Positions 1 to 10,576 of a DNA stretch of 64,000 bases are shown piece after piece. This stretch comes from Mikania micrantha. Taxonomy: Eukaryota > Streptophyta > Magnoliopsida > Asterales > Asteraceae. The position numbers and the translations under genes are program-made. The stretch covers positions 992,001-1,056,000 of the forward strand of contig CM018691.1 of assembly GCA_009363875.1 (NCBI GenBank), written 5' to 3'. The number at the start of each line of letters is the position of its first letter. Within the stretch, counting starts at the first letter, position 1. Under the pieces are notes generated by a model. The model was not told the DNA's origin. It did not search any database and saw nothing but the letters and a program-made list of their open reading frames with translations.

Positions 1-80
1 ATGATAATACGATTTATTTGTATATTATTTATTATCATTTGTTGCACTTTATTTATTTTCTAGGGTTTGGGTCATGTGAC

Positions 81-90
81 ATATAAATAG
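81..90 (+). promoter_or_regulatory. LTR TATA box
   Basis: ATATAAATAG in the 5' LTR, repeated at 14,759-14,768 in the 3' LTR, followed by a CT-rich stretch. It is the most likely core promoter of the element; transcription would start about 30 bp downstream. Confidence 0.6.
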
Positions 91-179
91 AGGATGTTCT
101 CTATTTTGTCAAAATAACACAGACAAGAGAGTGTGTGAGGGTGTGCTTCAATGTAATCCTGAGAGAGCTCTCCCCCATG

Positions 180-208
180 AACTCCATGGATTCTTTATCC
201 ATGGAGTT
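180..208 (+). other. Perfect 12-bp inverted repeat in LTR (RNA hairpin)
   Basis: AACTCCATGGAT and ATCCATGGAGTT flank a 5-nt loop TCTTT. It lies downstream of the TATA box, so it would be in the R/U5 leader of the element RNA. The same hairpin is intact at 14,858-14,886. Confidence 0.8.
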
Positions 209-410
209 TGAGAGCATGAAAGGGGTAGGTAATGTAATCTTGTTGAATGATTGAACTACTATTGTTATAAATCATCTGTTTGTTCATCAGTTTACATTAC
301 ATCTCATATTCTTGTTTATGTTCTTCACCCATCTTCAAGACTTTTATCTGTTCAGAAATGGTTAATCTTCACAAATCGGGTAGGTCCTATTCTGCAACGG
401 TTTTTACAAT

Positions 411-423
411 TGGTATCAGAGCC
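411..423 (+). other. Primer binding site, initiator-Met tRNA type
   Basis: TGGTATCAGAGCC starts two bases after the 5' LTR. It is the usual plant copia site complementary to the 3' end of initiator methionine tRNA. Confidence 0.93.
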
Positions 424-879
424 AAGTTCTCGAGATTATCACTTGAACCATTGATTCTCTCAAACTTGTGCTCAATACCCTGATTTTGTGAATTTTTGTG
501 AAAGTTCTTTGAAGATGTTCTTGTTCTGGGTTCTCCGTTCTTCAATTTATTTGGGTTATATTTTTTTGTGTTTTGATATGGTAAACACAAGTGGGTTTTG
601 ACTCTCCCTATTATATGTCAAAACCCCACCCAAATGTGATCTTTATCGGACGAGTTATCAAATTTTTGTTCATTTGATAAAAATGGAGGCGGATGAAAAA
701 TTTTAGGGCAGCTGGGTTTGTTTCAAGAAAGAACATAATGATGACGACGGCGTTCTTGAATTTAGGGTTTTCAGAATGTTTTATTTGATTGGTTTTCGGA
801 AGCTCACCATGGATATTGTTTAAAATTATAAGCTTCCTATGACTATTGCTTCCTATGGATATTGCTTCCTATGGCTACT

Positions 880-1095
880 GCTTCTGATTGGAAATTGCTT
901 CCGAAGCATAAAATTGCTTCCTAAGCACAATTTGCTTCCGATGCACAATTTGCTTCCGAAGCACAATTTGCTTCCGATGCACAATTTGCTTCCGATGCAA
1001 AAGTTGCTTTCTAAGCATAAGTTGCTTCCTAAGCATACAATACCTAAGTATAATTTGCTTCCGATTGGGAACTACTTCCGAAGCATCTTCTGAAG
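880..1095 (+). repeat. 18-bp tandem repeat GCTTCCGAWGCACAATTT
   Basis: At least eight near-copies of TTGCTTCCGATGCACAA or its GAAGCAC and TAAGCAT variants follow each other. The GCTTCCGAAGC form is itself palindromic. Open frames here are a by-product of the repeat. Confidence 0.8.
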
Positions 1096-1187
1096 ACATC
1101 TCCTTATGATGAGTGAAGCTTTTTCCGAAATTGAATTACTATTGCTTCCGAGAGTTACTTCCAAAGAGCAGAGGTATTATTGGTATG

Positions 1188-1500
1188 TAAGAAGTTAGTT
1201 TCTTAAGTGTTAATTTGTGATGTCCAAGTTCTAATGCATCTGCAAATTAATACTTCTGAAGCTAACTAAACTGTTTAAAGAACCAAAGTTTTTGGTATAA
1301 AAGGAGGTTAGCTTCTTAAGTGCTAATTTATGATGTCCAAGTGCTAATGCATCTATAAATCAGTACTTATGAAGTTAACCAAATATTTCTTAAGTAAAAT
1401 CATCTCTTGATATGTAATGTCTTATTTCTAAGTGTTAATTTGGATGATGTCCAAGTGCTAATGCATATTCAAATCAACACTTTAAAATTTGACAACATAT
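1188..1500 (+). repeat. Three degenerate copies of a ~118-bp unit
   Basis: Each copy carries TTAGYTTCTTAAGTG or similar, then GATGTCCAAGTGCTAATGCA, then an AATCARTACTT-like end. Copies begin near 1,188, 1,306 and 1,425. Confidence 0.65.
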
Positions 1501-2084
1501 AATTTTACTTTTGAAACACATTAGCCTTTGGTTCGCTCATTTGATTTCATCATTGGAAGTACTTTACTCTGTGGCATGATAGAGCTGAAACTTATACATT
1601 ATCAGAAAATCAAAATAAGTTAATGATGTATATTCTATAAGTTCAATTGGTGTTCCAGATCTGCTGCATGGAACATATTACCGGTTTGCATTGATTGCTT
1701 CCGAAGAACACTACTTGTTTTTGAAGACTTGATGGATCTTCACACGTCAGTTATCTATATCATCAATTTAGGGGGAGATTGATGGATTAAACTGATGGCA
1801 AGTGTGTTACTAGTGGTTTATCAGTGAAAGCTTATGTTTCATTGATGTGAAGATTTCTTATTATGCTTTGAAGACTCTTAACTTTCAGATTGTTGAGATA
1901 TGGTTTTCTTTTAGCTTTTAAATAATCAGAGCTTGAGTGCTCTTTTCATCATCAAGGTGACAACTTTTCTAGGCAAGTTTGCAACTTTATCATTCTTCTT
2001 TACTCCTACTAGCTACTGCATAAATTTGGGACTCTGAATCTTAAGAAATAATTTTATAAATTTTTCTTAAGTATTTTCGAGTTC

Positions 2085-2305
2085 AAAATTTTTAGAGTTC
2101 AGCTATTTCGAGTATAGGCAGAGTGTTTGAAGATCAGCTAGAGTTCGAATACAGAGTTTCGAGTACAACATCAATTTCGAGTACAGGATTAAATTTCGAG
2201 TACACAAAGTTTCGAATACAGCAAATTTTTCGAGTACACAGTTTCGTGTACATCAGTTTCGTGTACTTCAGTTTCGTGTACTCGAATTTCGATTACATCC
2301 AGAAT
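2085..2305 (+). repeat. Array of TTTCGWGTAC motifs before gag
   Basis: About a dozen copies of TTTCGAGTAC or TTTCGTGTAC and close variants, spaced roughly 15-25 bp apart, end about 100 bp before the gag start codon. The same motif returns at 9,930-10,520 and 13,830-13,905. Confidence 0.85.
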
Positions 2306-2402
2306 TTTGAGTGTTGTTCACTTCGGGCAGCTTTATTGACTATCATCTACAGGGAAATACAAGGAATTCGTGTACAACACTTAGAAATTTTTCAGACTCA
2401 CA

Positions 2403-5081
2403 ATGGGTACAAAGAATCTGACAAATTTGTCTAATTTGCTCAGTCTTGACAATGAGATCGGCACCGGAACAAAGCCACCAAGGCTCGTGTCAGGAGATAA
2501 CTTTCAAGACTGGAAATTTTGATTTCAGTCATTTATCAAGTATACCGACCCAAAGCTTTGGAGATCAATTGAAGAAGGTCCCTTTGTACCTTCATTCCAG
2601 AGTGAGCTCAATGGTCCTCTCGTTCCAAAGGATCCAGAACTGTATACTGACAATGACATACTCATGATGGAGAAGGATGAAAAGGCATATGCCTCGATCA
2701 CAATGGCTTTGTCAAAAGATGTTGCTCACGGATTCAAGGAACACAAGACTGCTAAGGAACTCTGGAATGCCTTAGTTGAAAGATTTGAAGGAAATGAGGA
2801 CATGCGAGAGAGTCGCAAGGACATGCTCAGACAAAGGTTCAACATGTTTAATCATATCAAGGGAGAGTCTCTCGAAGCACAACTCAACAGATTCACTCAT
2901 CTGATGACTGAGATGACTAGTTCTGGGATTGAGATGACTAAGGGAGAGGTAAACAAGAAGCTGCTGAATTCACTACCTTACACTTGGAACTCTAACTGTA
3001 CAACTATCAAAAGGACCAAGGACATGTACAAGACTTCTTTAAGTGAGTTGATCTCAATCATCAACTCATATGACATGGATGATAAGCAGAGAGCACTGAA
3101 TCATGCCAGCTCAATGGGCATTGCACCTACTTCTGAAAACTCTGCTCTTCTATCAGCAATTAATCATCAATCATCAGGAATGCATCATTATCAGCCTCCT
3201 TCCTCTCATGGAGTTCCTTTTGAGACTGCTTTTCTGTCATCTGGACAAGCTGGATCAGTGCCTAAAGTCAATCCAGAAAGTGAAGAGAATCTACTGCTAT
3301 TTAAGGGATTCATGAATAGCTACAATGCTTTTATTGCAGGAGAATTGGCACCCTCAAATCTCACTCAAGACAATCTAGAGCAGATTAATCCAGCTGATGT
3401 TGAAGAAATGGATATCTCATGGCAGATGGCAATGGCTGTGTTCAGAGCAAAGAAGTTCATCAAGAAATATGGAAGAAACAGCTTTGGAAACGCTCTGGGA
3501 AAGAAGCTTGGCTTTGATAAGTCAAAATTACGATGCTACAACTGTGACCAACCGGGTCACTTTGCCAGGGAATGTAAGCAGCCAAAGGTGGCTAAGGAAG
3601 GGGGAGAAAAGAAGCCTGAAGAGAAGTCAGGAAATACAGCTGCTGGAGGAAGCGCTAGCACTTCTAAAGCGTTGGTGACTCAGGAGACTGACTCCTATGA
3701 TTGGAGTGATCAAGTGCAGGAACTGGAACTGACTCTGAGTCATGCATTCATGGCTGAGGTGGACGACAAGCAAAAGGAGGTAACTGAAAATCTTTGCTCT
3801 ACCTCATGCATAAATAAAGTATTTAAGTACAGGTCGCACAATGAATCACTAATCAAAGAATTAAACAAACTTAAATACTTTAACTCAGAATTTCTTAAAA
3901 ATGAAGGAATTTTTAAAAGGAAGCTTGAAGCCGAGGGTCGGGATGTGGCAAGGCTAAAAGAACTTCTAAGTGATAAAGAGTCCAACTATCGAGAAGCTCG
4001 ACGAAAAATCGATGAACTCACTCTAGAGTTGGATCAAGTCAAATCTCAACTTTCTAAATCATCAATTAAATGTGAAAGATTTGATTATTCAAGCAAAATT
4101 TTAGAAAATATGACATCAATGCGATTTCGGGAAAAGAGGGGTAGTGGAATTGGGTATAATGAATGTGCACCACCTTTTAACCAAAATTACTCATGCATGC
4201 CAAGAATCAGCACATCCGTTGATTCTAGTCGTGCTTGTGATTTTCCCACCGAACCAGTTGTGATTACAGCTGACCCTGTTATAACTAATGATTCTGAGGT
4301 TTGTGCAGAAAAACTAAGTGTTGCAGGTTTAAAGGAGGAGAAGGTAGAAAGAAGTGCAGGGAGGAGCACAGATTGTTCATCATCTACCAGCAAATCATTT
4401 TTTGTTCCAACAATTGATTTTGATAGAAAGTTTGATGAAATTAACATTAATATCAATGATATGCCAAAACATTTTCAGAAAACATTTGCTATAAAATCAA
4501 CTCTCTCTCCTTTAACAACACAGACTGCACCGGCTCATTCCACAGTTACCAAAGAGGAAAGTTCATTGTTAAATCCTAACTGTGAACCTTATATTCCCAC
4601 CTCTTTCTCTAGTCAAAGTAACTGTGATGTAAAGCCCTTTGACCCAATTGAATTTCACCAAAAGGTCTGCTGCTATGCATGTGGGAAACCAGGCCACATT
4701 GCTAAACACTGTCTGCACCGACCTACTGAATTCTTCTATGGGAAGAATCAAAAGGTCATACCTAAGGCTAAACTAGTTAACAAACATGTGAGGACTGTAC
4801 CATCCTCCAAGCCTAAGGCAACCTCTCAAAAGGGGACTCAGATTCAGACTCCTTCCACTGCAAAAAGACATAAGAAATCAAACAAAACACAATATGGTTT
4901 TCGTAAGCAAAATCAAAGAATTTTCAAAAATAAGATAAAACCAGTTGACCAGGGCAGTGGAAGCATGACAAAACATATTAAGCTCAATTCAGAAAGACCC
5001 AAACCCAAACCCAAGGATAGAGTTTCTTCTATTACCAAAACACCTAAATCTGTTATGATTTGGGTACCTGTTTCTCATTAA
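2403..5081 (+). CDS. gag: Retrotransposon Gag polyprotein, interrupted by one stop
   Basis: The frame opens with ATG at 2,403 and ends with TAA at 5,079; codon 40 is TGA (2,520-2,522), so only the part from 2,664 is an uninterrupted ATG-led ORF (805 aa). The N-terminal third is a copia Gag (UBN2/DUF4219-like) domain. A zinc knuckle of the CX2CX4HX4C form lies at 3,534-3,575 and a second at 4,671-4,712, with a Lys/Glu-rich coiled coil between them (about 3,840-4,060). A long basic tail follows. Gag forms the virus-like particle and binds element RNA. Two knuckles separated by a coiled coil is the Sirevirus arrangement; Gag of that lineage is reported to bind dynein light chain 8-type proteins. 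Gag and pol are in different frames and both frames have a stop at the junction (5,079 and 5,083). Confidence 0.9.
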
Positions 5082-5085
5082 TTGA

Positions 5086-6870
5086 ATGTATACTGTGCAG
5101 GGAAAGCCAAGCAAGCTTAAACACGTTTGGTATGTAGATAGTGGCTGTTCCCGGCATATGACTGGGGATTTCTCTCAGTTGCATGAAGTTACACCATTCA
5201 ATGGAGGTTATGTATCATTTGCTGGAGACAAGGGAGGAAGGATAAGCATGAAGGGCACGGTCACTAATGGAACTCTTAGTTTTGAAGATGTGTACTATGT
5301 TGAAGAGCTCAATCACAGTCTTCTGAGTGTTTCTCAAATCTGTGATAAGAGTTTTTCCACACACTTCACAAACAAAGAATGTCTTATTCTGAAGCCTGGC
5401 TTTGTAGTGCCTGAGAAGTGGATTCTGATGAGAACTCCAAGGATAAACAATGCATACATTATCAACATGAGCTCAGATTCGTTTACAGAGAACACTTGTT
5501 TGTTTTCTAAGGCATCGGAGCATGATTGTCTGTTGTGGCATCGGAGACTGGGTCATGTAAACCTAAAGAATCTGAACAGACTCGCCAAGGGAGATCACGT
5601 CATTGGTCTACCTTCTAAAGATTTCTCCACTATTGAGAAATGTATCGCTTGTGCGAAAGGGAAACAACACAAGAGACCTCACAAGCCAAAATTGTTCAAT
5701 TCCATCTCTTCAGTTCTTCAACTTCTTCATATGGATCTTTTCGGACCGATTAACGTAATGAGTATCGGGAAAAAGTCATATTGTCTCGTTGTGACAGATG
5801 ATTATTCCAGATTCACTTGGGTGTTCTTTCTAGCCAAGAAAGATGAAGCTCCAGAGATTTTGAAGAAGTTCATTACCTTGATTGAAAATCAGAAGAATCT
5901 AAAGGTCAAGGTGATTAGAACTGATAATGGAACTGAATTTAGAAATCAGACTCTTATAGATTTCTGTGATGAAAAAGGGATAGCTAGGCAATACAGTGCA
6001 GCTAGAACGCCTCAGCAAAATAGAGTTGCTGAAAGGAGAAACAGAACGCTTATAGAAGCTGCACGAACGATGTTGTCAGAATCAAAGTTACCAATCTTTT
6101 TCTGGGCTGAAGCAATTAACACTGCGTGCTATGTTCAAAATAGAGCACTTCTGAACAAGCGTCATCATAAGACTCCCTACGAGATTCTATTCAATCAGAA
6201 GCCCAAAGTTGGACACTTCAAGTCATTCGGATGTCCTTGCACTCTTCTTCATATAGAGCCTAATCATAAGTTTGATGATAAGGCAGATGAGTGTTACTTT
6301 GTGGGCTACTCGTCTGAAAGGGCAGCATACAGAGTTTATAACAAGAAAACTCGGATGATTGTGGAATCATACTACATAGATTGGCAAGAAATGAACTCTA
6401 CTGATGCTGGTTCTGGTCCAAACTGGCTGTTTGAGTATGACTCCACTTTTAGGCCCTTCAGTACTCCATCTGAGAATGCAGGAGGATCTGAGCAAGCTGA
6501 TGAATTTTTCACAGGTGATAACATGGACTACAGGGTTGACTATGTTCCTTGTGATCCTAGTCATCTGACAGTTGATCCTCCAGGAATGTATAATCGTGCC
6601 TCTCCAGCTCAGCCAACCCCAATTCATGAAGTTCTTCCATCAGAACCAGACAATTCTCAGTCGGTTCAGCCTCTTCCTGACACTGATCAAACCTCATCCT
6701 CTTCCCACCAGACCTTTGATAATCCACTCTTCTCAGATAGCATTCCTGAGGAACATTGTGTAGATCCTGGAGCTGAAGCAAGTGAAACTGCTCCTATTGA
6801 CCACATTTCCTCTTCAAGTGAAGAACAAGTCAATAACATCAGCAACCTGCTAGATAATCTGGCTGTATAA
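5086..6870 (+). CDS. pol: Pol, first part: protease and integrase
   Basis: This is the N-terminal half of the copia polyprotein (594 aa to a TAA at 6,868). The aspartic protease core is VDSGCSRHMTG, with the catalytic Asp codon at 5,137. Next comes the GAG-pre-integrase zinc finger with the HX4H and CX2C pairs (LWHRRLGH and CIAC), then the integrase core with D in HMDLFGP, D in RTDNGTEF and E in VAERRNRT. A conserved Gly just before that Glu motif is Arg here (codon 6,022-6,024), a change explained by one G-to-A transition. The integrase C-terminal part and a Ser/Pro-rich linker lead to the stop. The next ORF continues in the same frame, so the stop is an interruption of one polyprotein rather than a real gene end. 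Confidence 0.93.
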   Translation: MYTVQGKPSKLKHVWYVDSGCSRHMTGDFSQLHEVTPFNGGYVSFAGDKGGRISMKGTVTNGTLSFEDVYYVEELNHSLLSVSQICDKSFSTHFTNKECLILKPGFVVPEKWILMRTPRINNAYIINMSSDSFTENTCLFSKASEHDCLLWHRRLGHVNLKNLNRLAKGDHVIGLPSKDFSTIEKCIACAKGKQHKRPHKPKLFNSISSVLQLLHMDLFGPINVMSIGKKSYCLVVTDDYSRFTWVFFLAKKDEAPEILKKFITLIENQKNLKVKVIRTDNGTEFRNQTLIDFCDEKGIARQYSAARTPQQNRVAERRNRTLIEAARTMLSESKLPIFFWAEAINTACYVQNRALLNKRHHKTPYEILFNQKPKVGHFKSFGCPCTLLHIEPNHKFDDKADECYFVGYSSERAAYRVYNKKTRMIVESYYIDWQEMNSTDAGSGPNWLFEYDSTFRPFSTPSENAGGSEQADEFFTGDNMDYRVDYVPCDPSHLTVDPPGMYNRASPAQPTPIHEVLPSEPDNSQSVQPLPDTDQTSSSSHQTFDNPLFSDSIPEEHCVDPGAEASETAPIDHISSSSEEQVNNISNLLDNLAV

Positions 6871-6873
6871 GAA

Positions 6874-8583
6874 GTGCCAACACTTAGTGTAAACAAGAAT
6901 CATCCAGTGGAGAATATTATTGGACCTCTCTCAGAAGGCGTTCTTACTCGAAGCAAATCCATTACAATTCAGAACGCGTTGCCTGAAGAGACACTCACTC
7001 GAAGTCAATCAGGTCCTATTAACTCTTGTTTATATTCTTGTTTTATTTCACAGGTTGAACCCAAGAATGTCAAAATGGCTCTAAAGGAGTCCAGCTGGGT
7101 TGAGGCAATGCAAGAAGAGTTGATGCAGTTTCAGAAGCTCAAGGTTTGGAATCTGGTTCCTCTACCCAAGGGAAAATTGCCTATAGGAACCAGATGGGTT
7201 TTCAGAAACAAGAGAGATGATTCTGGTGTAATTATCAGAAACAAAGCCAGGCTGGTCGTTCAAGGATTTTATCAGCAGGAGGGGATAGATTATGAAGAAG
7301 TCTTTGCACCGGTTGCGAGACTTGAGGCCATACGGATTTTCTTGGCTTATGCCTCTTATATGAACTTTACGGTATATCAGATGGATGTGAAAACAGCTTT
7401 CTTATACGGAAAGGTAAAGGAGGAGATATATGTGTGCCAACCCCCTGGTTTTGAAGATTCTCAGTATCCAGAGCATGTCTACAAGTTAGACAAAGCTCTT
7501 TACGGCCTTCATCAAGCACCGCGAGCATGGTATGCTACGCTTACTGATCACCTACTCGCAAATGGATATACTCGTGGAGCTATTGATCAGACCTTGTTCG
7601 TCCGTAAAGATAAGAATGATTTAATTCTCGTTCAAATCTATGTGGATGACATCATATTTGGCTCCACCAGCTCAGCGTTGTGCAAGGAATTTGAAGGGGT
7701 AATGAAGAAGAAATTTGAGATGAGCGCGATGGGAGAAATGACCTTCTTTCTGGGTCTGCAGGTAAAGCAAGATTGTAAGGGTGTGCTGATTCATCAAGGA
7801 AAATACGTCACAGACATTTTGAACAAATTCAAAATGACGGAGTCAAAGCCGGCATCCACTCCCATGGCTGCACGTCCTATCCTGACTTCGGATTTGGAAG
7901 GTGAAGATGTTGATCAGCATCTCTATCGCTCGATGATTGGTTCTCTGATGTATCTGACTGCTAGTCGTCCAGACATTATGTTTTCAGTATGTCAGTGTGC
8001 CAGATATCAGGCAAATCCGAAGGCATCTCACCTCATAGCTGTCAAGAGAATCTTTCGGTACCTAGTCGGGAAACCTAAGCTCGGACTTTGGTATCCAAAG
8101 AACTCTGAGTTTCAATTATTTGCATACTCAGACAGTGACTTTGGTGGATGTAACCTGGATAGGAAGTCAACCACGGGTGGGTGTCAGTACCTGGGAGATC
8201 GTCTTGTTTCATGGCAATGCAAGAAGCAGACCACCGTATCCACATCCACCGCAGAAGCTGAATATGTTGCTGCTTCCAGTTGCTGCTCTCAGGTTATCTG
8301 GATGCAACAACAACTCCTCGATTACGGTTTGAACTTTCTTGACTCTCCTATTTATTGTGACAATGAAGCAGCCCTACAGATCGTCAAGAATCCGGTACAA
8401 CATTCCAAAACTAAACATATTGACATCCAGATTCACTTCATCCGTGACTGTTTCGAACGAAAGCTGATTCATCTTGAAAAGGTCCACACTGATGACAATC
8501 TAGCGGACCTTTTCACAAAACCGTTCGATACAGCACGCTTCCATCACCTGCTTGCCTCTCTCAAATTAATAAGCTTTAATTAA
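6874..8583 (+). CDS. pol: Pol, second part: reverse transcriptase and RNase H
   Basis: It continues the frame of the protease/integrase ORF after the TAA at 6,868-6,870 and has no ATG at its border, so it is a fragment of the same polyprotein. The RT domain begins at the WVEAMQEEL motif and carries the copia signatures ARLVVQGF, DVKTAFLYG and YVDD (7,639-7,650). RNase H follows, with the acidic residues in YSDSDFGG, TAEAEYVAA and YCDNEAA, and the SKTKHIDIQIHFIRD motif near the C-terminus. The enzyme would copy element RNA primed by initiator tRNA. Active-site residues look intact. Confidence 0.95.
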   Translation: MPTLSVNKNHPVENIIGPLSEGVLTRSKSITIQNALPEETLTRSQSGPINSCLYSCFISQVEPKNVKMALKESSWVEAMQEELMQFQKLKVWNLVPLPKGKLPIGTRWVFRNKRDDSGVIIRNKARLVVQGFYQQEGIDYEEVFAPVARLEAIRIFLAYASYMNFTVYQMDVKTAFLYGKVKEEIYVCQPPGFEDSQYPEHVYKLDKALYGLHQAPRAWYATLTDHLLANGYTRGAIDQTLFVRKDKNDLILVQIYVDDIIFGSTSSALCKEFEGVMKKKFEMSAMGEMTFFLGLQVKQDCKGVLIHQGKYVTDILNKFKMTESKPASTPMAARPILTSDLEGEDVDQHLYRSMIGSLMYLTASRPDIMFSVCQCARYQANPKASHLIAVKRIFRYLVGKPKLGLWYPKNSEFQLFAYSDSDFGGCNLDRKSTTGGCQYLGDRLVSWQCKKQTTVSTSTAEAEYVAASSCCSQVIWMQQQLLDYGLNFLDSPIYCDNEAALQIVKNPVQHSKTKHIDIQIHFIRDCFERKLIHLEKVHTDDNLADLFTKPFDTARFHHLLASLKLISFN

Positions 8584-8642
8584 AAGCATTTTTGTACATA
8601 CATTAAAATTTGTGTCCTCCTATAGTCACAAATTTAGGGGGA

Positions 8643-8777
8643 GAAAATTTACAAAAACAACAAAAAGATTTTTCATTCTTTGAGTCAGAAAATTTACAAA
8701 AACAACAAAAAGATTTTTCATTCTTTGAGTCAGAAAACTTACAAAAACAACAAAAAGATTTTCGGTCTTTGAGTCAG
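8643..8777 (+). repeat. 45-bp tandem repeat, three copies
   Basis: The unit starts GAAAATTTACAAAAACAACA and ends CTTTGAGTCA. Two copies are nearly identical and the third is diverged in the TTTTCGGTC segment. The 66-aa frame across it is a repeat artefact. Confidence 0.9.
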
Positions 8778-9762
8778 TCTAAGATAATCTATAAGTTTAG
8801 GGGGAGTTAAGTTTTGAAATCTTAAGAAAAGGAGATGTTGTCTCTAGCTATTCATAGAAAATTACAAAAACATTTCTTTTAAATTTTAACTTTACAAAAA
8901 CTTAAGAAAATACAAAAAGATTTTATTTGGACAAGCAAAGTGAATCGATCAAATTGGGAAGTGAAATAGTATCTAAGGATCAAAATTTCACTATCTTATT
9001 ATGATCTCAAAAGAAATCACAACCTTGAATATCTATTCTATGCTAAGAAGTTGAAATGAGTTTTTCAAAACTTAAATAATCAGACTTGATCAAGCTTAAA
9101 ATACATATAAATAGATAAATAAGTGTGAAATTGTGATCATTAGATAACTAGAAACGTGTGACAACTATTTGACTTCTTGTTTAAATCCTTTAATCAAAAC
9201 AAGATTGTGTTTCCATAAACTTGAAATTGTGTTTGAAAAACTCGGGTATTTTCCATGTTTTGTGCAAACAAAGAACGGGAAATACCTACTGAAGCATTCT
9301 ATGTTTTGCGTAAGCAAAGAACTGGATGTGTGACGTTAAGGCCAATGTGTCTGCAGATCAGAAAATAAAAGATGCCAATGAGCACAAGATGATAGAACCC
9401 CTTCTTGTTCTTGATTCTAAACCGACTAGATCTGTTCTTTTCTTTTCTCATCTTAAAACTCTGTCAAAATAATTTGAAGTTCGTTGAAACACAATCAAAG
9501 TTTGAAACAAAGGATTTAACAAGACTGATAGGTTGCATATTAATCTAGTCTTACAATCTAATTGATCACAAATTTCCCAAAAGATATTTTCAGAAAAACT
9601 TGATCATATAACTGATCTTTAAGAGATAAAATAACGAGTGGAAATAATTGGTAGGGAATAGCTATTTAAAGGTTGTGCTTCTTTAAGAAATTATCTAATA
9701 TAGTTAAAATTTTGATAACAGATTTGATCCCACAAATTTGAGCCGACTAAACTTTAAAACTT

Positions 9763-9893
9763 GTTCAAAGTTTATTTTATTTTATTTTATTTTATTTTAT
9801 TTTAATTTTATTTTATTTTATTTTATTTTATTTTGTTTTATTTTATTTTATTTTATTTTTATTTTTATTTTATTTTATTTTATTTTATTTTAG
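9763..9893 (+). repeat. (TTTTA)n microsatellite
   Basis: About 25 near-perfect TTTTA units with a few TTTTG and TTTTTA variants. Confidence 0.95.
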
Positions 9894-9929
9894 AAAAGTT
9901 AGAATATTAAATTCGAAATAAGAAAATTA

Positions 9930-10520
9930 AATGGTGCGTATTCGAAATCGAGTACACGAAATTACGTACACGAAATCAGGTCAATAAATAGTTCAACTAT
10001 ACCCAATTTCGTGTACCATAATTTTCGTGTACACGATTTCAGTTTCGATTACACCATAAGGCGATTTTCATTTCCAGACCAGTTTTCGAAATTCTACTCC
10101 GGCTATCTTATAGATCATCACTAGGCGACTCTAGGTATAGATTTTTATCAAATTTTGACCGCGGATTTGAAAGTTATGGTCAAAATAAAATTTCGAGTAC
10201 GTGATTTTCGTGTACAGGAGGTTTTTGGTCAAATTGACCAAGAAATACTTAGAATTGAAAGTCAATTTGTAAATATGTTGGTCGCCTTTCAATTCCGAGT
10301 ATATTGAATCGGTTTAGAATTTCTATGGAGCCAAAATGATAAACTTCTCTAAGGATTTTAAGTACACGAAATTTCTCAAGTTCGTGTACACGAATATTTC
10401 GTGTACAGACTACATTTCGTGTACAGAATGAACTTCGTGTACAGATCAGACTTCGTGTACTCAACTCAGTTCGTGTACACAACACACTTCGTGTACTCAA
10501 TCTGTTTCGTGTACACCTGT
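9930..10520 (+). repeat. TTTCGTGTAC motif array before the third ORF
   Basis: Copies on both strands (GTACACGAA and TTCGTGTAC) at 9,930-10,050 and 10,190-10,210, then at least eight copies in direct orientation between about 10,378 and 10,520 with a spacing of roughly 17-21 bp. TTCGTGTACACGAA, a full palindrome, also occurs. Confidence 0.88.
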
Positions 10521-10576
10521 TGCTCCGAGGAGATGGCTTCAACACTTCGTCTAACTTAATCAGTTTTCTGTTTCAG

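Larger units (their letters stand above)
1..408 (+). repeat. 5' LTR, partial (last 408 bp)
   Basis: It matches 14,679-15,086 without indels and with four substitutions (two near position 20-30, one in AGCATGARAGG, one in CTATTYCGC or CTATTYTGC near the end). It ends in ACA directly before the primer site. A TATA-like ATATAAATAG lies at 81-90. Confidence 0.95.
424..2402 (+). other. Long non-coding leader of the retrotransposon, repeat-rich
   Basis: No convincing ORF. It contains three repeat blocks: an 18-bp unit around TTTGCTTCCGATGCACAA (about 880-1,095), three degenerate copies of a roughly 118-bp unit containing TGATGTCCAAGTGCTAATGC (about 1,188-1,500), and the TTTCGWGTAC array (about 2,085-2,305). 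A PPT-like AGGGGGAG lies at 1,770-1,777. Confidence 0.75.
8584..10576 (+). other. Non-coding spacer between pol and the third ORF
   Basis: No credible ORF. It holds two PPT-like AGGGGGAG motifs (8,636 and 8,799), a 45-bp tandem repeat, an AT-rich middle, a (TTTTA)n microsatellite and then a dense TTTCGTGTAC array that runs up to the third ORF. Its last bases, TTTCTGTTTCAG, look like a 3' splice site placed exactly before the ATG at 10,577. Confidence 0.7.

Noticed and set aside
10378..10520. CRISPR-like array of short repeats with ~10-bp gaps
   Set aside because: Repeats are too short, spacing is irregular, and the host is a plant; it is a motif array in a retrotransposon.
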